A stretch of DNA of 44,386 nucleotides, taken from NCBI GenBank assembly GCA_036771835.1, contig DAIPGN010000018.1, positions 1 through 44,386 on the forward strand. The letters run 5' to 3'. This DNA comes from UBA4877 sp002399285 (lineage in GTDB: Bacteria > Bacillota > Thermoanaerobacteria > Thermoanaerobacterales > UBA4877). Every line of letters begins with the position of its first letter. Position 1 is the stretch's first letter. Of this stretch, positions 24,306 to 33,749 are shown piece after piece. A program made the position numbers and the translations under genes. Under the pieces are notes generated by a model. The model ran no database searches. It was not told where the DNA came from and worked only from the letters and a program-made list of their open reading frames with translations.

Positions 24306-26283
24306 AGAGGAAGCATCTGCAAAGATAAATGAGTTGAAGGATATGCTTGATCATCACAACTATCTGTACTATGTTCTGGATGATCCCGAGATAAGCGACG
24401 AGGAATATGACAGACTGCTAAGACAGCTTATCGATTTGGAGGCGCAGTATCCTGAGATGATAACGCCGGATTCTCCCACGCAGAGAGTGGGAGGCGAGAT
24501 ACTTGCCGGCTTTGAGGAGTACTCTCATACTATCCCGCTGTTGAGTTTGGACGACGTATTTGACGAAATGGAGCTTCGGGACTTCGACAGGAGGGTCAGA
24601 AAAGATGCCGGGGACGTGGAGTATGTGGTGGAACTCAAGATAGATGGCCTTTCCTGTGCTCTGAGATATGAAGACGGTATATTTATACAGGGCGCCACGC
24701 GCGGGAACGGATTTGTCGGTGAGGACGTAACGGCCAATCTCAAGACCATAAGGTCTATACCGCTGAAACTGAAGCGGCCAGTATCGCTGGAAGTGCGCGG
24801 TGAGGTATACATGCCTAAAAAGAGCTTTTTGCGGTTGAATGAAGCGAGGGAACAAAGAGGAGAAGCTCTCTTTGCCAATCCGAGAAACGCAGCGGCGGGG
24901 TCTTTGAGGCAGTTGGATCCCAAGGTCACGGCTTCGAGGAATCTGGATATTCTCGTATTCAATCTTCAAAGTATCGAGGGCATGGAATTCGATACGCATA
25001 TAGGGACGTTGGAATTTATGAAGGAGATGGGTTTCAAGGTCATACCCGGTTATAAAAAATGCGGCGGCATCGACGAGGCGATAGAGCAGGTGTACGTATG
25101 GGAGACAAGGAAGGACGAACTGGACTTTGCCGTCGACGGACTGGTGGTGAAGGTAAACGGCCTGGCCCAGCGGCAGTTGCTGGGCGCCACGTCAAAGGCC
25201 TACCGTTGGGCTATTGCCTATAAGTATCCGGCAGAGAGGGCCAAGACCCGGGTAAGGGACATAATCGTGCAGGTGGGCAGGACGGGCGCCATTACACCCG
25301 CGGCGGTGCTGGAACCGGTCAGATTGTCCGGCTCTACCATCAGCAGGGCGACGCTGCACAATGAGGACTATATAAGGCAAAAGGATATAAGAATAGGCGA
25401 CGTGGTCTACATACAGAAGGCTGGAGAGATCATACCCGAGGTGGTGGAGTCCGTAAAGGAGGAACGCACCGGAAGCGAAAGGGAATTTAAAATGCCCGAC
25501 ACGTGTCCGGAATGCGGGGCCAAGGCCGTACGGCTTCCCGGCGAGTCTGTCACCAGATGCACGGGGCTCAACTGCCCGGCCCAGATAAAGCGGCAGCTGG
25601 AGCATTTTGCGTCCAAGGGAGCCATGGATATAGACGGCATGGGCCCGGCCTTTATTGCTCAGCTGGTCAATAAAGGACTTGTAAAAAACATCGCAGATAT
25701 TTATTATATAGGTTATGGAGATATTCTCTCTCTTGAACGTATGGGAGAAAAATCCGCCGGCAACCTGATGGATGCTATAGAGCAGAGCAAGGGCAGAGAT
25801 TTGGACAGATTTATCGACGGATTGGGCATCAGACTGGTGGGAAGCAAAGCCTCCAGGATCCTTGCTGACAGATATGGCGATATAATGAACCTTATCGCAA
25901 CGCATATCGAGGAACTGACGGCCATACCTGAGATAGGCCCCAAGATAGCCGAGAGCGTCGTCGATTTCTTTTCTGAGGAGCAGAATATTGCCATAATAAA
26001 CAGGATGATCGCCGCAGGGGTAAATACGAGCAAAGCCGAGGAAAAGCAGGGTACTTCCCTGTTGGGCAAGACCTTTGTGATAACGGGGTCGCTTAAGGGA
26101 TATACCAGAACGGAGGCTGCGCGGCTCATTGAAAGTTTAGGCGGAAAGGTGACCGACAGCGTAAGCAGAAAGACAGATTACTTAGTCTGCGGAGAAAATC
26201 CGGGCTCAAAACTTGACAAAGCGAGGACGCTGAATATAATTGTTCTCAATGAAGAAGATTTCAAGGCTATGATAAAAGAGTGA
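24298..26283 (+). CDS. ligA: NAD-dependent DNA ligase
   Basis: The 661-residue ligase seals nicks in replication and repair, using NAD. It has the Ia domain at the N-terminus, the adenylation site ELKIDGLS with Lys114, an OB fold, a four-cysteine zinc finger (CPECG and CTGLNCPAQ), helix-hairpin-helix motifs (about 470-580) and a BRCT domain at the end (GKTFVITGSLKGYTRTEAA). A GTG at 24292 is in frame, but GAGGAGG fits the ATG at 24298 with 6 bases of spacing. The length is as usual. It overlaps pcrA and is followed by gatC after 30 bases, so one unit may run to gatB. Confidence 0.96.
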   Translation: MDKEEASAKINELKDMLDHHNYLYYVLDDPEISDEEYDRLLRQLIDLEAQYPEMITPDSPTQRVGGEILAGFEEYSHTIPLLSLDDVFDEMELRDFDRRVRKDAGDVEYVVELKIDGLSCALRYEDGIFIQGATRGNGFVGEDVTANLKTIRSIPLKLKRPVSLEVRGEVYMPKKSFLRLNEAREQRGEALFANPRNAAAGSLRQLDPKVTASRNLDILVFNLQSIEGMEFDTHIGTLEFMKEMGFKVIPGYKKCGGIDEAIEQVYVWETRKDELDFAVDGLVVKVNGLAQRQLLGATSKAYRWAIAYKYPAERAKTRVRDIIVQVGRTGAITPAAVLEPVRLSGSTISRATLHNEDYIRQKDIRIGDVVYIQKAGEIIPEVVESVKEERTGSEREFKMPDTCPECGAKAVRLPGESVTRCTGLNCPAQIKRQLEHFASKGAMDIDGMGPAFIAQLVNKGLVKNIADIYYIGYGDILSLERMGEKSAGNLMDAIEQSKGRDLDRFIDGLGIRLVGSKASRILADRYGDIMNLIATHIEELTAIPEIGPKIAESVVDFFSEEQNIAIINRMIAAGVNTSKAEEKQGTSLLGKTFVITGSLKGYTRTEAARLIESLGGKVTDSVSRKTDYLVCGENPGSKLDKARTLNIIVLNEEDFKAMIKE

Positions 26284-26313
26284 AATATCTTTATGCCATA
26301 GGGAGGGATTTAG

Positions 26314-26601
26314 ATGGAAATTGACAGACAGACGGTGGACCATGTGGCAAAGCTGGCCAGGCTGTATCTTGACGAGCAGTCCACGGAGGATCTGCGCGGC
26401 GACCTTAGCCAGATCGTCGGATATGTTGCCAAGCTCCGGGAGCTTGACACCGCCAACGTGGAGCAGACGGCCCACGTCCTGCCTTTGAGGAACGTCTTGA
26501 GGGAGGATACGGTAAAAGAGTCGATGGACAGAGAAGATGTTCTGGCTAATACCAGTCACAAGAAAAACGGCTTTTTTGAAGTGCCCAAAATATTTGATTA
26601 A
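26314..26601 (+). CDS. gatC: Asp/Glu-tRNA amidotransferase subunit C
   Basis: The 95-residue subunit holds GatA and GatB together in the enzyme that turns Glu-tRNA(Gln), or Asp-tRNA(Asn), into the amide form. The family start DRQTVDHVAKLARLYLDEQS and the middle HVLPLRNVLREDTV are as expected. GGGAGGG lies 8 bases before the ATG. It starts the gatCAB set, with gatA 11 bases later. Confidence 0.93.
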   Translation: MEIDRQTVDHVAKLARLYLDEQSTEDLRGDLSQIVGYVAKLRELDTANVEQTAHVLPLRNVLREDTVKESMDREDVLANTSHKKNGFFEVPKIFD

Positions 26602-26612
26602 GGAGGAGCGAA

Positions 26613-28061
26613 ATGGAGTTATACGAATACGGCGTCTGCGAGCTTGCTTCTCTGCTAAAGAAGGGCGAGGTCAGCTCATCTCAGATAACGAGAGCTTTGC
26701 TGGATCGAATAGAAACAAGGGATAAGGATGTAGGCGCGTTTTTATACGTCGACAGGGAAGGAGCGCTTAAAGCCGCCGATGAGGCGGATAAGGCGAGAAA
26801 GGACGGCAGGGACGAGCCTCTTCTGGGCGTACCTATAGCCGTTAAGGACAACATATGCACCAAGGGAACAAAGACCACCTGTGCATCAAAGATGCTGGAA
26901 GATTTTGTGCCGCCCTATGACGCCACGGTTGTAAAGAGACTAAAGCAAGCCGGCGCGGTAATAGTCGGCAAGACGAACATGGATGAGTTTGCCATGGGGT
27001 CTTCTACGGAGAATTCGGCCTTTAAGAAGACGGCAAATCCTTGGGACTATGGGAAGGTGCCCGGCGGTTCCAGCGGCGGTTCGGCTGCATGCGTAGCCGC
27101 TTCGGAGGTTCCCGCAGCCCTGGGTTCAGACACCGGCGGATCGATAAGACAGCCCGCTTCGTTCTGCGGCGCTGTGGGGCTGAAACCCACGTACGGCCGT
27201 ATTTCCCGGTATGGGTTGGTGGCGTTTGCTTCCTCTCTGGATCAGATCGGCCCCTTTGCGAGGAACGTCCAAGACGTCGCCTTACTCATGAACGTCATGG
27301 CCGGGCCTGATGAACTCGATTCTACATCCGCGCCGGGCAAAGAGATATATGATCTCAACAGTGTGAAGAGCGGCGTCCGGGGACTGAAAATAGGGCTGCC
27401 CAAGGAGTATTTCGGCGAAGGCGTGAGCGCTGAGGTAAAGGACACGGTCTACGGGGCCGTTAAAAAGCTGGAAAAGCTGGGGGCCGTTGTGGAGCAGACA
27501 AGCCTTCCGTACAGCGGGTATGCATTGGCGGCATATTACATTATTTCATCGGCGGAGGCGAGCTCTAACCTGGCGAGATATGACGGTATAAGATACGGGC
27601 ACAGGGCCGAGAAGTTTGACGATCTGACCGACCTGTATGCCAGGTCGAGGAGCGAGGGATTCGGCAAGGAGGTCAAGAGAAGGATAATGCTGGGCACATA
27701 TGTGCTTAGCGCGGGCTATTACGACGCCTATTACAAAAAGGCTCTCGAGGTCAGAACTTTGATAAAGAATGATTTTGATAGGGCGTTTGAGAAATACGAC
27801 GTGCTGATATCACCGACGTCTCCGACGGTGGCATTTGGATTCGGTGAGAAGTCCGATCCTCTGGAGATGTACCTGGCGGATATATTGACGGTGCCGGTAA
27901 ACATTGCGGGGCTGCCTGCGGTATCCGTGCCGTGCGGCCTGGCTGGCGGCCTGCCGGTAGGACTTCAGATAATAGGCAGGCCCTTTGATGAGAAGACGCT
28001 TTTCAAGGGCGCCGATGCCGTTTTGCAGACAGCGGGAAAACTAAGACCGGAGGTGAGATAA
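26613..28061 (+). CDS. gatA: Asp/Glu-tRNA amidotransferase subunit A
   Basis: The 482-residue amidase frees ammonia from glutamine for use by GatB. The Ser-cis Ser-Lys triad is Lys78 in PIAVKDN, Ser153 in PGGSSGGSAA and Ser177 in GSDTGGSIRQP. AGGAGG lies 6 bases before the ATG. The gene meets gatB directly: its TAA is followed at once by the gatB ATG. Together with the Gln-tRNA gene seen near 44.2 kb, it fits a species that charges tRNA(Gln) indirectly. Confidence 0.96.
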   Translation: MELYEYGVCELASLLKKGEVSSSQITRALLDRIETRDKDVGAFLYVDREGALKAADEADKARKDGRDEPLLGVPIAVKDNICTKGTKTTCASKMLEDFVPPYDATVVKRLKQAGAVIVGKTNMDEFAMGSSTENSAFKKTANPWDYGKVPGGSSGGSAACVAASEVPAALGSDTGGSIRQPASFCGAVGLKPTYGRISRYGLVAFASSLDQIGPFARNVQDVALLMNVMAGPDELDSTSAPGKEIYDLNSVKSGVRGLKIGLPKEYFGEGVSAEVKDTVYGAVKKLEKLGAVVEQTSLPYSGYALAAYYIISSAEASSNLARYDGIRYGHRAEKFDDLTDLYARSRSEGFGKEVKRRIMLGTYVLSAGYYDAYYKKALEVRTLIKNDFDRAFEKYDVLISPTSPTVAFGFGEKSDPLEMYLADILTVPVNIAGLPAVSVPCGLAGGLPVGLQIIGRPFDEKTLFKGADAVLQTAGKLRPEVR

Positions 28062-29504
28062 ATGGACTTTGAGGCTGTAATAGGGTTAGAGGTACATGCG
28101 GAGCTTCTCACGAAATCCAAAATATTTTGCGGCTGCACCACCGAATTCGGAGGACAGCCGAATACGCACTGCTGCCCAGTGTGTCTGGGACTCCCAGGCA
28201 CATTGCCTGTTCTTAACAGGAGAACCGTGGAATATACTATAATGGCTGGACTAGCATTGAACTGTACTATCTCGAAATTCAGCAAAATGGATAGGAAGAA
28301 CTATTTTTATCCCGACCTGCCCAAGGCCTATCAGATCTCACAGTATGACCTTCCGCTGTGCAGGGAGGGTTATGTGGAGATAGAGACTGAACAGGGCATA
28401 AAGAAGATCGGCATTATCAGGGCGCACCTGGAAGAGGATGCGGGCAAACTGATACATGAGGAGAGCGAGGGAAGCTCTTTTGTCGACTACAACAGGACGG
28501 GCGTACCGCTTATAGAAATAGTCTCCTATCCCGACATGAGGACGCCGGAGGAGGCCAGGCTGTATCTTACAAAACTGAAGAGCATCCTTGAATACACCGA
28601 GGTATCCGATTGCAAGATGCAGGAAGGTTCACTGCGCGTGGATACGAACATATCCGTAAGACCTAAGGGCAGCGAGGAATTCGGCACGAAAGTGGAGCTT
28701 AAAAACCTAAGTTCGTTCAGAGCGGTGTACAAGGCGCTGGAGTATGAGTTCAAGAGACAGTCAGACGCAGTAGGCAGGGGTGAAAAAATAGCGCAGGAAA
28801 CGCGGCGCTGGGATGAGGCCAAGGGCATTACGATACCGATGCGCTCCAAAGAAGAGGCGCATGACTACAGATATTTTCCCGAGCCGGACATCGTACCCAT
28901 CGAGGTCACCGATGAATGGATCGAAGAGATAAGAAAGAAGATACCCGAGCTGCCTCATCAGAAGAAGGAAAGGTTCGTCAGGGATATGGACCTGCCTGTC
29001 TATGATGCCGGGGTAATAACGGCGGACAAGGCGCTTTCCGATTTTTTTGAAAGGTGCGTCGGAATCTACGGCAATCCCAAGACCATAAGCAACTGGGTCA
29101 TGGGCGAGATTTTACGGTCGATGAAAGAATCGGAAATTGATTCCGCAGATATTCCCATATCTCCCGAACAGCTGGTAAGGCTGCAGAAGTTGGTCGACGA
29201 CAGCGTGATAAGTATAAGTATGGGGAAAAAGGTCTTTGACTCGATGTTTAAGACAGGCAAGGACCCCGAGGTCATAGTAAAGGAAGAGGGACTTTCTCAG
29301 ATAAGCGACGAGGATACGCTGCGCGCCGTTATCCTGAAAGTCATAGACAACAACCCGAAATCCGTGGCGGATTATATGGGCGGGAAGGAAAAGGCGATAG
29401 GTTTTCTGGTCGGCCAGGCCATGAAAGAAACTAGAGGTAAGGCAAACCCACAGATGGTAAATGAATTGGTGAGGGAAGAATTAAACAAGATAAACAAAAA
29501 TTGA
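28062..29504 (+). CDS. gatB: Asp/Glu-tRNA amidotransferase subunit B
   Basis: The 480-residue subunit binds the mischarged tRNA, phosphorylates its side chain with ATP and adds ammonia. The family signature DRKNYFYPDLPKAYQISQYD is at residues 77-96, and the cysteines of the zinc site (CGC near 24, CCPVC near 37) are present. The C-terminal tail, GFLVGQAMKETRGKANPQMV, is the YqeY-like domain that grips the tRNA elbow. It starts right after gatA's stop. No clear terminator follows; the next gene is 244 bases away. Confidence 0.96.
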   Translation: MDFEAVIGLEVHAELLTKSKIFCGCTTEFGGQPNTHCCPVCLGLPGTLPVLNRRTVEYTIMAGLALNCTISKFSKMDRKNYFYPDLPKAYQISQYDLPLCREGYVEIETEQGIKKIGIIRAHLEEDAGKLIHEESEGSSFVDYNRTGVPLIEIVSYPDMRTPEEARLYLTKLKSILEYTEVSDCKMQEGSLRVDTNISVRPKGSEEFGTKVELKNLSSFRAVYKALEYEFKRQSDAVGRGEKIAQETRRWDEAKGITIPMRSKEEAHDYRYFPEPDIVPIEVTDEWIEEIRKKIPELPHQKKERFVRDMDLPVYDAGVITADKALSDFFERCVGIYGNPKTISNWVMGEILRSMKESEIDSADIPISPEQLVRLQKLVDDSVISISMGKKVFDSMFKTGKDPEVIVKEEGLSQISDEDTLRAVILKVIDNNPKSVADYMGGKEKAIGFLVGQAMKETRGKANPQMVNELVREELNKINKN

Positions 29505-29508
29505 ACAA

Positions 29509-29537
29509 TTGAAGTAAGCATGGGTATAAAGTATAAT
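29509..29537 (+). promoter_or_regulatory. Likely promoter of the opp operon
   Basis: TTGAAG (29509-29514), a 17-base spacer and TATAAT (29532-29537). About 205 bases of very AT-rich leader follow, in which I see no other feature. Confidence 0.55.
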
Positions 29538-29748
29538 TATTAATAAATATAATTTTAGGCCCTGTTAAATTAAATTAATACTACAATTATCAATGCATTT
29601 TTATTAAAAAATATTTATGACTATAAGATGAAATAAATTTTTTAGTAAACGGACAATTTTTTAGAAGGATTTTTCAAAAAAATGTTTAATATATAATATA
29701 AATTTAAAAAATATCTTGTTATCTTTAGAAAGGGAGAGGGGAAATTTA

Positions 29749-30669
29749 ATGACAAAATATGTCTTGCAGCGTATTCTAGCCATGGTACTAACTATGGTGG
29801 TCGTAATTACGCTCACTTTTATTCTTATGCATGCCATCCCCGGGGGACCTTTTGCCTCGGAGAAAAACCTGCCTGAACAGATAAAAGCCAATATAGAGGC
29901 AAAATACGGATTGAATAGACCACTGTATCAGCAGTATATCGATTATTGGGCAGGACTGCTTAAGGGCGATTTCGGACCCTCATATAAATATCCGGGCAGA
30001 TCCGTTAATGATCTTATCAGCGGAGGTTTTCCCGTTTCGGCCGAACTTGGTGCTTATGCCATAATTCTTATGCTTTTTTTGGGGATACCGGCCGGCATCA
30101 TCTCCGCTTTAAAGCAATATCACTGGCAGGACAATCTGGTAATGATTTTGGCCACGCTGGGGATAGCGGTACCGAGTTTTGTGCTTGCGACTTTGCTCAT
30201 ATACGTATTTTCGTCGAAGCTCGGCGTCCTTCCGGCGGCAAGGTGGCTGGGCTGGCAGTACAAGATAATGCCGGTCATCGCGCTCGGCGCGTATGACGTA
30301 TCGTTTATTGCCAGGCTCACAAGGTCTTCCATGCTGGACATAATGAGCCAGGACTATATCAGGACTGCAAGGGCCAAGGGTTTGAGCGAAATGTCCGTTA
30401 TAATGAAGCATGCGCTCAAGAACTCATTGATTCCTATAGTAACTGTCTTAGGCCCACTGATTGCGGGAGTGCTTACCGGAAGCTTTGTAATAGAGAAGAT
30501 ATTTGCTATCCCGGGACTGGGCAGACAGTTTGTGGACAGTGTCTCAAACAGAGATTATACCGCAATAATGGGCGTTACTATATTTTATGGTGCTTTTCTT
30601 GTAATTATGAACCTTATAGTAGATATAGTTTACGTGTTCATAGATCCAAGAATTAAGCTTACCGATTAA
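29749..30669 (+). CDS. oppB: Oligopeptide ABC transporter permease OppB
   Basis: The 306-residue membrane protein starts as OppB/DppB proteins do, YVLQRILAMVLTMVVVITLTF then a conserved HAIPGGPF, and has the permease coupling loop YIRTARAKGLSEMSVIMKHA near residue 205. It has six hydrophobic segments. A longer frame starts at 29716, but GGGAGAGG lies 8 bases before the ATG at 29749. With OppC it forms the channel for peptides. The set could also carry other peptides or nickel; the adjacent OppA-like protein supports oligopeptides. Confidence 0.93.
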   Translation: MTKYVLQRILAMVLTMVVVITLTFILMHAIPGGPFASEKNLPEQIKANIEAKYGLNRPLYQQYIDYWAGLLKGDFGPSYKYPGRSVNDLISGGFPVSAELGAYAIILMLFLGIPAGIISALKQYHWQDNLVMILATLGIAVPSFVLATLLIYVFSSKLGVLPAARWLGWQYKIMPVIALGAYDVSFIARLTRSSMLDIMSQDYIRTARAKGLSEMSVIMKHALKNSLIPIVTVLGPLIAGVLTGSFVIEKIFAIPGLGRQFVDSVSNRDYTAIMGVTIFYGAFLVIMNLIVDIVYVFIDPRIKLTD

Positions 30670-30683
30670 GGGGGGAGACAAAA

Positions 30684-31601
30684 TTGGAGCTCATTGACAG
30701 AGACGGCTTTGCTAAGCTGCCTAAAGAGGAAAAGCGCAGCAATGAAGTAATTAGGCCTTCGATGACTTTTTGGCAGGATGCATGGAGAAGGTTAAAGAAA
30801 AATAGGATGGCAATGCTGGGCATGTATATACTTTTAGCAATCATATTAATAGCCATTTTCGGACCGGTTTTTTCTCCCTACAATTATTCTGACCAATCGC
30901 TTACGATGGCCAATCAGCTGCCGAGCAAAGCCCATATTTTTGGGATGGATAATCTTGGCAGGGACCTGATGACAAGAGTGTTCTATGGAGCCAGGATATC
31001 TCTCAGCATAGGATTTATAGTTGCCGTCTGCACCATTTTCATCGGCATACTGTATGGCGGCATAGCGGGCTATGTAGGCGGAAGAGCAGATAATATCATG
31101 ATGAGGATCGTCGATATACTGTATATAATCCCCAGCACGTTGTATGTCATACTGCTGATGATCATTATAGGACCCGGTTTTAAGAGCGTCATTATCGCAC
31201 TGGCCATCACGTCATGGCTGGGCATGGCAAGACAGGTCAGAGGGCAGGTGCTTACTTTAAAGGAGCAGGAATTTGTACTGGCTGCCAAAGCGTTGGGAGC
31301 CGACAGCAGAAGAATACTTTTAAGACATCTCGTACCCAACTCGCTGGGGCAGATAATCGTTATGACCACTATGCAGATACCCAGCGCCATATTCAGCGAG
31401 GCCTTCTTAAGCTTCATAGGACTGGGGGTAAGCGCCCCGCAGGCAAGCTGGGGCGTTCTGTGCAATGATGCTTTGCCGACATTGAGAACCGCTCCCCATG
31501 AATTATTGTTTCCTGCTTTGGCAATCACAATAACAATGCTTGCCTTCAGCTTCTTCGGAGATGGGCTGAGGGATGCGTTGGATCCTAAGATGAGGAAATA
31601 G
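30684..31601 (+). CDS. oppC: Oligopeptide ABC transporter permease OppC
   Basis: The 305-residue permease has the DppC/OppC N-terminal pattern WQDAWRRLKKNRMAMLGMYI, the middle HIFGMDNLGRDLMTRVFYGA and the coupling loop EFVLAAKALGADSRRILLRH. The start is a TTG at 30684 with GGGGGGAG 7 bases before it; the next in-frame ATG (residue 27) would cut off the conserved tail. It lies 14 bases after oppB and 11 before oppD. Confidence 0.93.
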   Translation: MELIDRDGFAKLPKEEKRSNEVIRPSMTFWQDAWRRLKKNRMAMLGMYILLAIILIAIFGPVFSPYNYSDQSLTMANQLPSKAHIFGMDNLGRDLMTRVFYGARISLSIGFIVAVCTIFIGILYGGIAGYVGGRADNIMMRIVDILYIIPSTLYVILLMIIIGPGFKSVIIALAITSWLGMARQVRGQVLTLKEQEFVLAAKALGADSRRILLRHLVPNSLGQIIVMTTMQIPSAIFSEAFLSFIGLGVSAPQASWGVLCNDALPTLRTAPHELLFPALAITITMLAFSFFGDGLRDALDPKMRK

Positions 31602-31612
31602 GGGGGCGTAAA

Positions 31613-32635
31613 ATGACAAAACTATTGGATGTTAAGAATCTGCATACGTCTTTCTCCACATATGCTGGAAAAGTAAAAGCGGTAAGAGGTATCAGCTTTC
31701 ATGTGGATGAAGGCGAAGCGGTGGGGATCGTGGGCGAATCCGGAAGCGGCAAGAGTGTGACCAATCTCTCTATTCTCCGTTTACTGCCTTCCGAATCCGG
31801 AGTTATCGACGAGGGCGAGATTATGTTCGGCAACGTCGATCTTTTAAAACTCAGCGAGAGAGAAATGAGATCCGTAAGGGGCAATGATATAAGCATGATA
31901 TTTCAGGACCCCATGACGTCTTTAAACCCGGTCTTGACGATAGGCTATCAGGTTATGGAGATATTGAAGATACACAATCCCAATATGAGCGGCGGCGAAG
32001 CCAGAAAGAAAGCAGTTGACATGCTCAAGATGGTAGGTATACCCAGTCCGGAGAGCAGACTTACTCAATATCCCCATGAGTTTTCAGGCGGTATGAGGCA
32101 AAGAGTCATGATAGCCATGGCTTTGGCGTGCGAGCCAAAACTGCTTATCGCCGATGAGCCGACGACGGCCCTTGACGTTACCATACAGGCTCAGATATTG
32201 GATCTTATGAAGGACTTAAAGGAAAAATTGAATACGTCCATCATTTTGATTACTCATGATCTAGGCGTTGTTGCAGATCTCTGCAGCAGGATCATAGTCA
32301 TGTACGGCGGGGTCATTGTCGAGGAAGGTACGACGGACGATATATTCTATAGTCCGAGGCACCCTTATACATGGGGTCTGCTGAACTCGATACCTAAGGT
32401 TTCTCTGGGCACGAGAGAAAAGCTGATACCCATCGAGGGTTCGCCGCCGGACCTCTTAAAGCCGCCGGCAGGTTGTCCGTTTGCAGCTCGCTGCGATTAT
32501 GCAATGAGGATCTGCGCCGAAAAAATGCCGGAATATTATGAGGTCGGGGACGGACACAGATCCATGTGCTGGCTCCTGCATCCTGATGCACCGGAGATGG
32601 ATTTTACTGGTAAGGGGGTCAGAGCAAATGCCTGA
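31613..32635 (+). CDS. oppD: Oligopeptide ABC transporter ATPase OppD
   Basis: The 340-residue ATPase has Walker A GESGSGKSV, the signature FSGGMRQRVMIAMALA, Walker B LLIADEPTTALD and the switch His in ILITHD. The C-terminal oligopeptide-type extension from about residue 255 ends with the cysteine set CPFAARCDYAMRIC and the later MCW, as seen in DppD-type proteins. A ribosome site GGGGGG is before the ATG. The stop overlaps the oppF start by 8 bases. Confidence 0.94.
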   Translation: MTKLLDVKNLHTSFSTYAGKVKAVRGISFHVDEGEAVGIVGESGSGKSVTNLSILRLLPSESGVIDEGEIMFGNVDLLKLSEREMRSVRGNDISMIFQDPMTSLNPVLTIGYQVMEILKIHNPNMSGGEARKKAVDMLKMVGIPSPESRLTQYPHEFSGGMRQRVMIAMALACEPKLLIADEPTTALDVTIQAQILDLMKDLKEKLNTSIILITHDLGVVADLCSRIIVMYGGVIVEEGTTDDIFYSPRHPYTWGLLNSIPKVSLGTREKLIPIEGSPPDLLKPPAGCPFAARCDYAMRICAEKMPEYYEVGDGHRSMCWLLHPDAPEMDFTGKGVRANA

Positions 32636-33608
32636 GACTTTACTTGAAGTAAAGGGTTTAAAAAAATATTTTTTCAGCCATAAAGGCGTATTTGGCAAGA
32701 AAATTTCTACATTAAAAGCTGTGGACAATGTCTCGCTCAAAATAGAGCGCGGCAAGACCATGGGGCTTGTAGGAGAGAGCGGATGCGGCAAGACCACGAC
32801 GGGCAGGACGATCATCAAGCTATATGAGCCGACCGGAGGGCAAATTATTTATAAGGGAGAAGATATATCAAAATACAGCATTAGTCAGATGCTTCCTTTG
32901 AGGAGAAGCATGCAGATTATCTTTCAGGACCCCTATGCCTCTCTGGATTCCAGAATGACGGTAGCCGATATCATCGGGGAACCGCTGGATATTCACAAGT
33001 TGGCGTCGGGTAAGGACAGAGAGGACAGGATCAAGGAGCTTTTGCGGCTTGTCGGATTGAATGACGACCATGCCAGCCGTTATCCTCACGAATTTTCGGG
33101 TGGTCAGAGGCAGAGGATAGGCATAGCCAGATCATTGGCGGTAGAACCGGAATTTATAGTATGCGATGAACCTATTTCCGCATTGGATGTATCCATACAG
33201 GCCCAGATAGTCAATATGCTTGAAGATTTGCAGGACAGACTGGGACTTACCTACCTTTTCATCGCTCATGATCTTTCTATGGTGCGGCATATATCCGATG
33301 ACGTAGGGGTCATGTATCTGGGGCAGTTGGTGGAGGTATCTTCCAGCGAAGAACTATATAAGCATCCGCTTCATCCCTATACTCAAGCGCTGCTTTCCGC
33401 TATACCGATACCCGACCCGAAGGTTGCCAAGAGCAGACAGAGGATCATACTGGAAGGGGATGTTCCGAGTCCCATCGATCCTCCTCCGGGCTGCAGGTTC
33501 AGGGGCAGATGTCCGTATGCCATGGATATATGCGGGCAGGAGGACCCGAAACTGGTCGATGTTGGAGGCGGGCATCAGGTGGCCTGCTATTTGGTAAATA
33601 AAGATTGA
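32628..33608 (+). CDS. oppF: Oligopeptide ABC transporter ATPase OppF
   Basis: The 326-residue ATPase has Walker A GESGCGKTT, the signature FSGGQRQRIGIARSLAV and Walker B FIVCDEPISALDVS. The start of the protein, LLEVKGLKKYFFSHKGVFGKK, and the cysteine-bearing tail CRFRGRCPYAMDIC are as in OppF/DppF. The frame is open from 32538, but the ATG at 32628 has GGGGG 10 bases upstream and matches the family start. It overlaps oppD, then a promoter for oppA begins at its stop codon. Confidence 0.94.
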   Translation: MPETLLEVKGLKKYFFSHKGVFGKKISTLKAVDNVSLKIERGKTMGLVGESGCGKTTTGRTIIKLYEPTGGQIIYKGEDISKYSISQMLPLRRSMQIIFQDPYASLDSRMTVADIIGEPLDIHKLASGKDREDRIKELLRLVGLNDDHASRYPHEFSGGQRQRIGIARSLAVEPEFIVCDEPISALDVSIQAQIVNMLEDLQDRLGLTYLFIAHDLSMVRHISDDVGVMYLGQLVEVSSSEELYKHPLHPYTQALLSAIPIPDPKVAKSRQRIILEGDVPSPIDPPPGCRFRGRCPYAMDICGQEDPKLVDVGGGHQVACYLVNKD

Positions 33609-33633
33609 TAAATGACAGACTATGGTATATAAT
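33605..33633 (+). promoter_or_regulatory. Sigma-A promoter of oppA
   Basis: TTGATA (33605-33610), a 17-base spacer and TATAAT (33628-33633). The -35 box overlaps the oppF stop. In the leader, TACTACC (33695-33701) and GGTAGTA (33708-33714) form a 7-base hairpin. Confidence 0.7.
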
Positions 33634-33749
33634 GACTATTAATAAAATGCGTGCAACAAGGTACAATAAATTCAAATAATAAGCATATAATTTTTACTAC
33701 CTAATCGGGTAGTATAATAATAAAATATTTTATTATGGAGGGGATAAGC

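Noticed and set aside
25192..25905. 237-codon frame antisense to ligA
   Set aside because: It is fully inside a conserved gene, with no ribosome site or recognisable domain.
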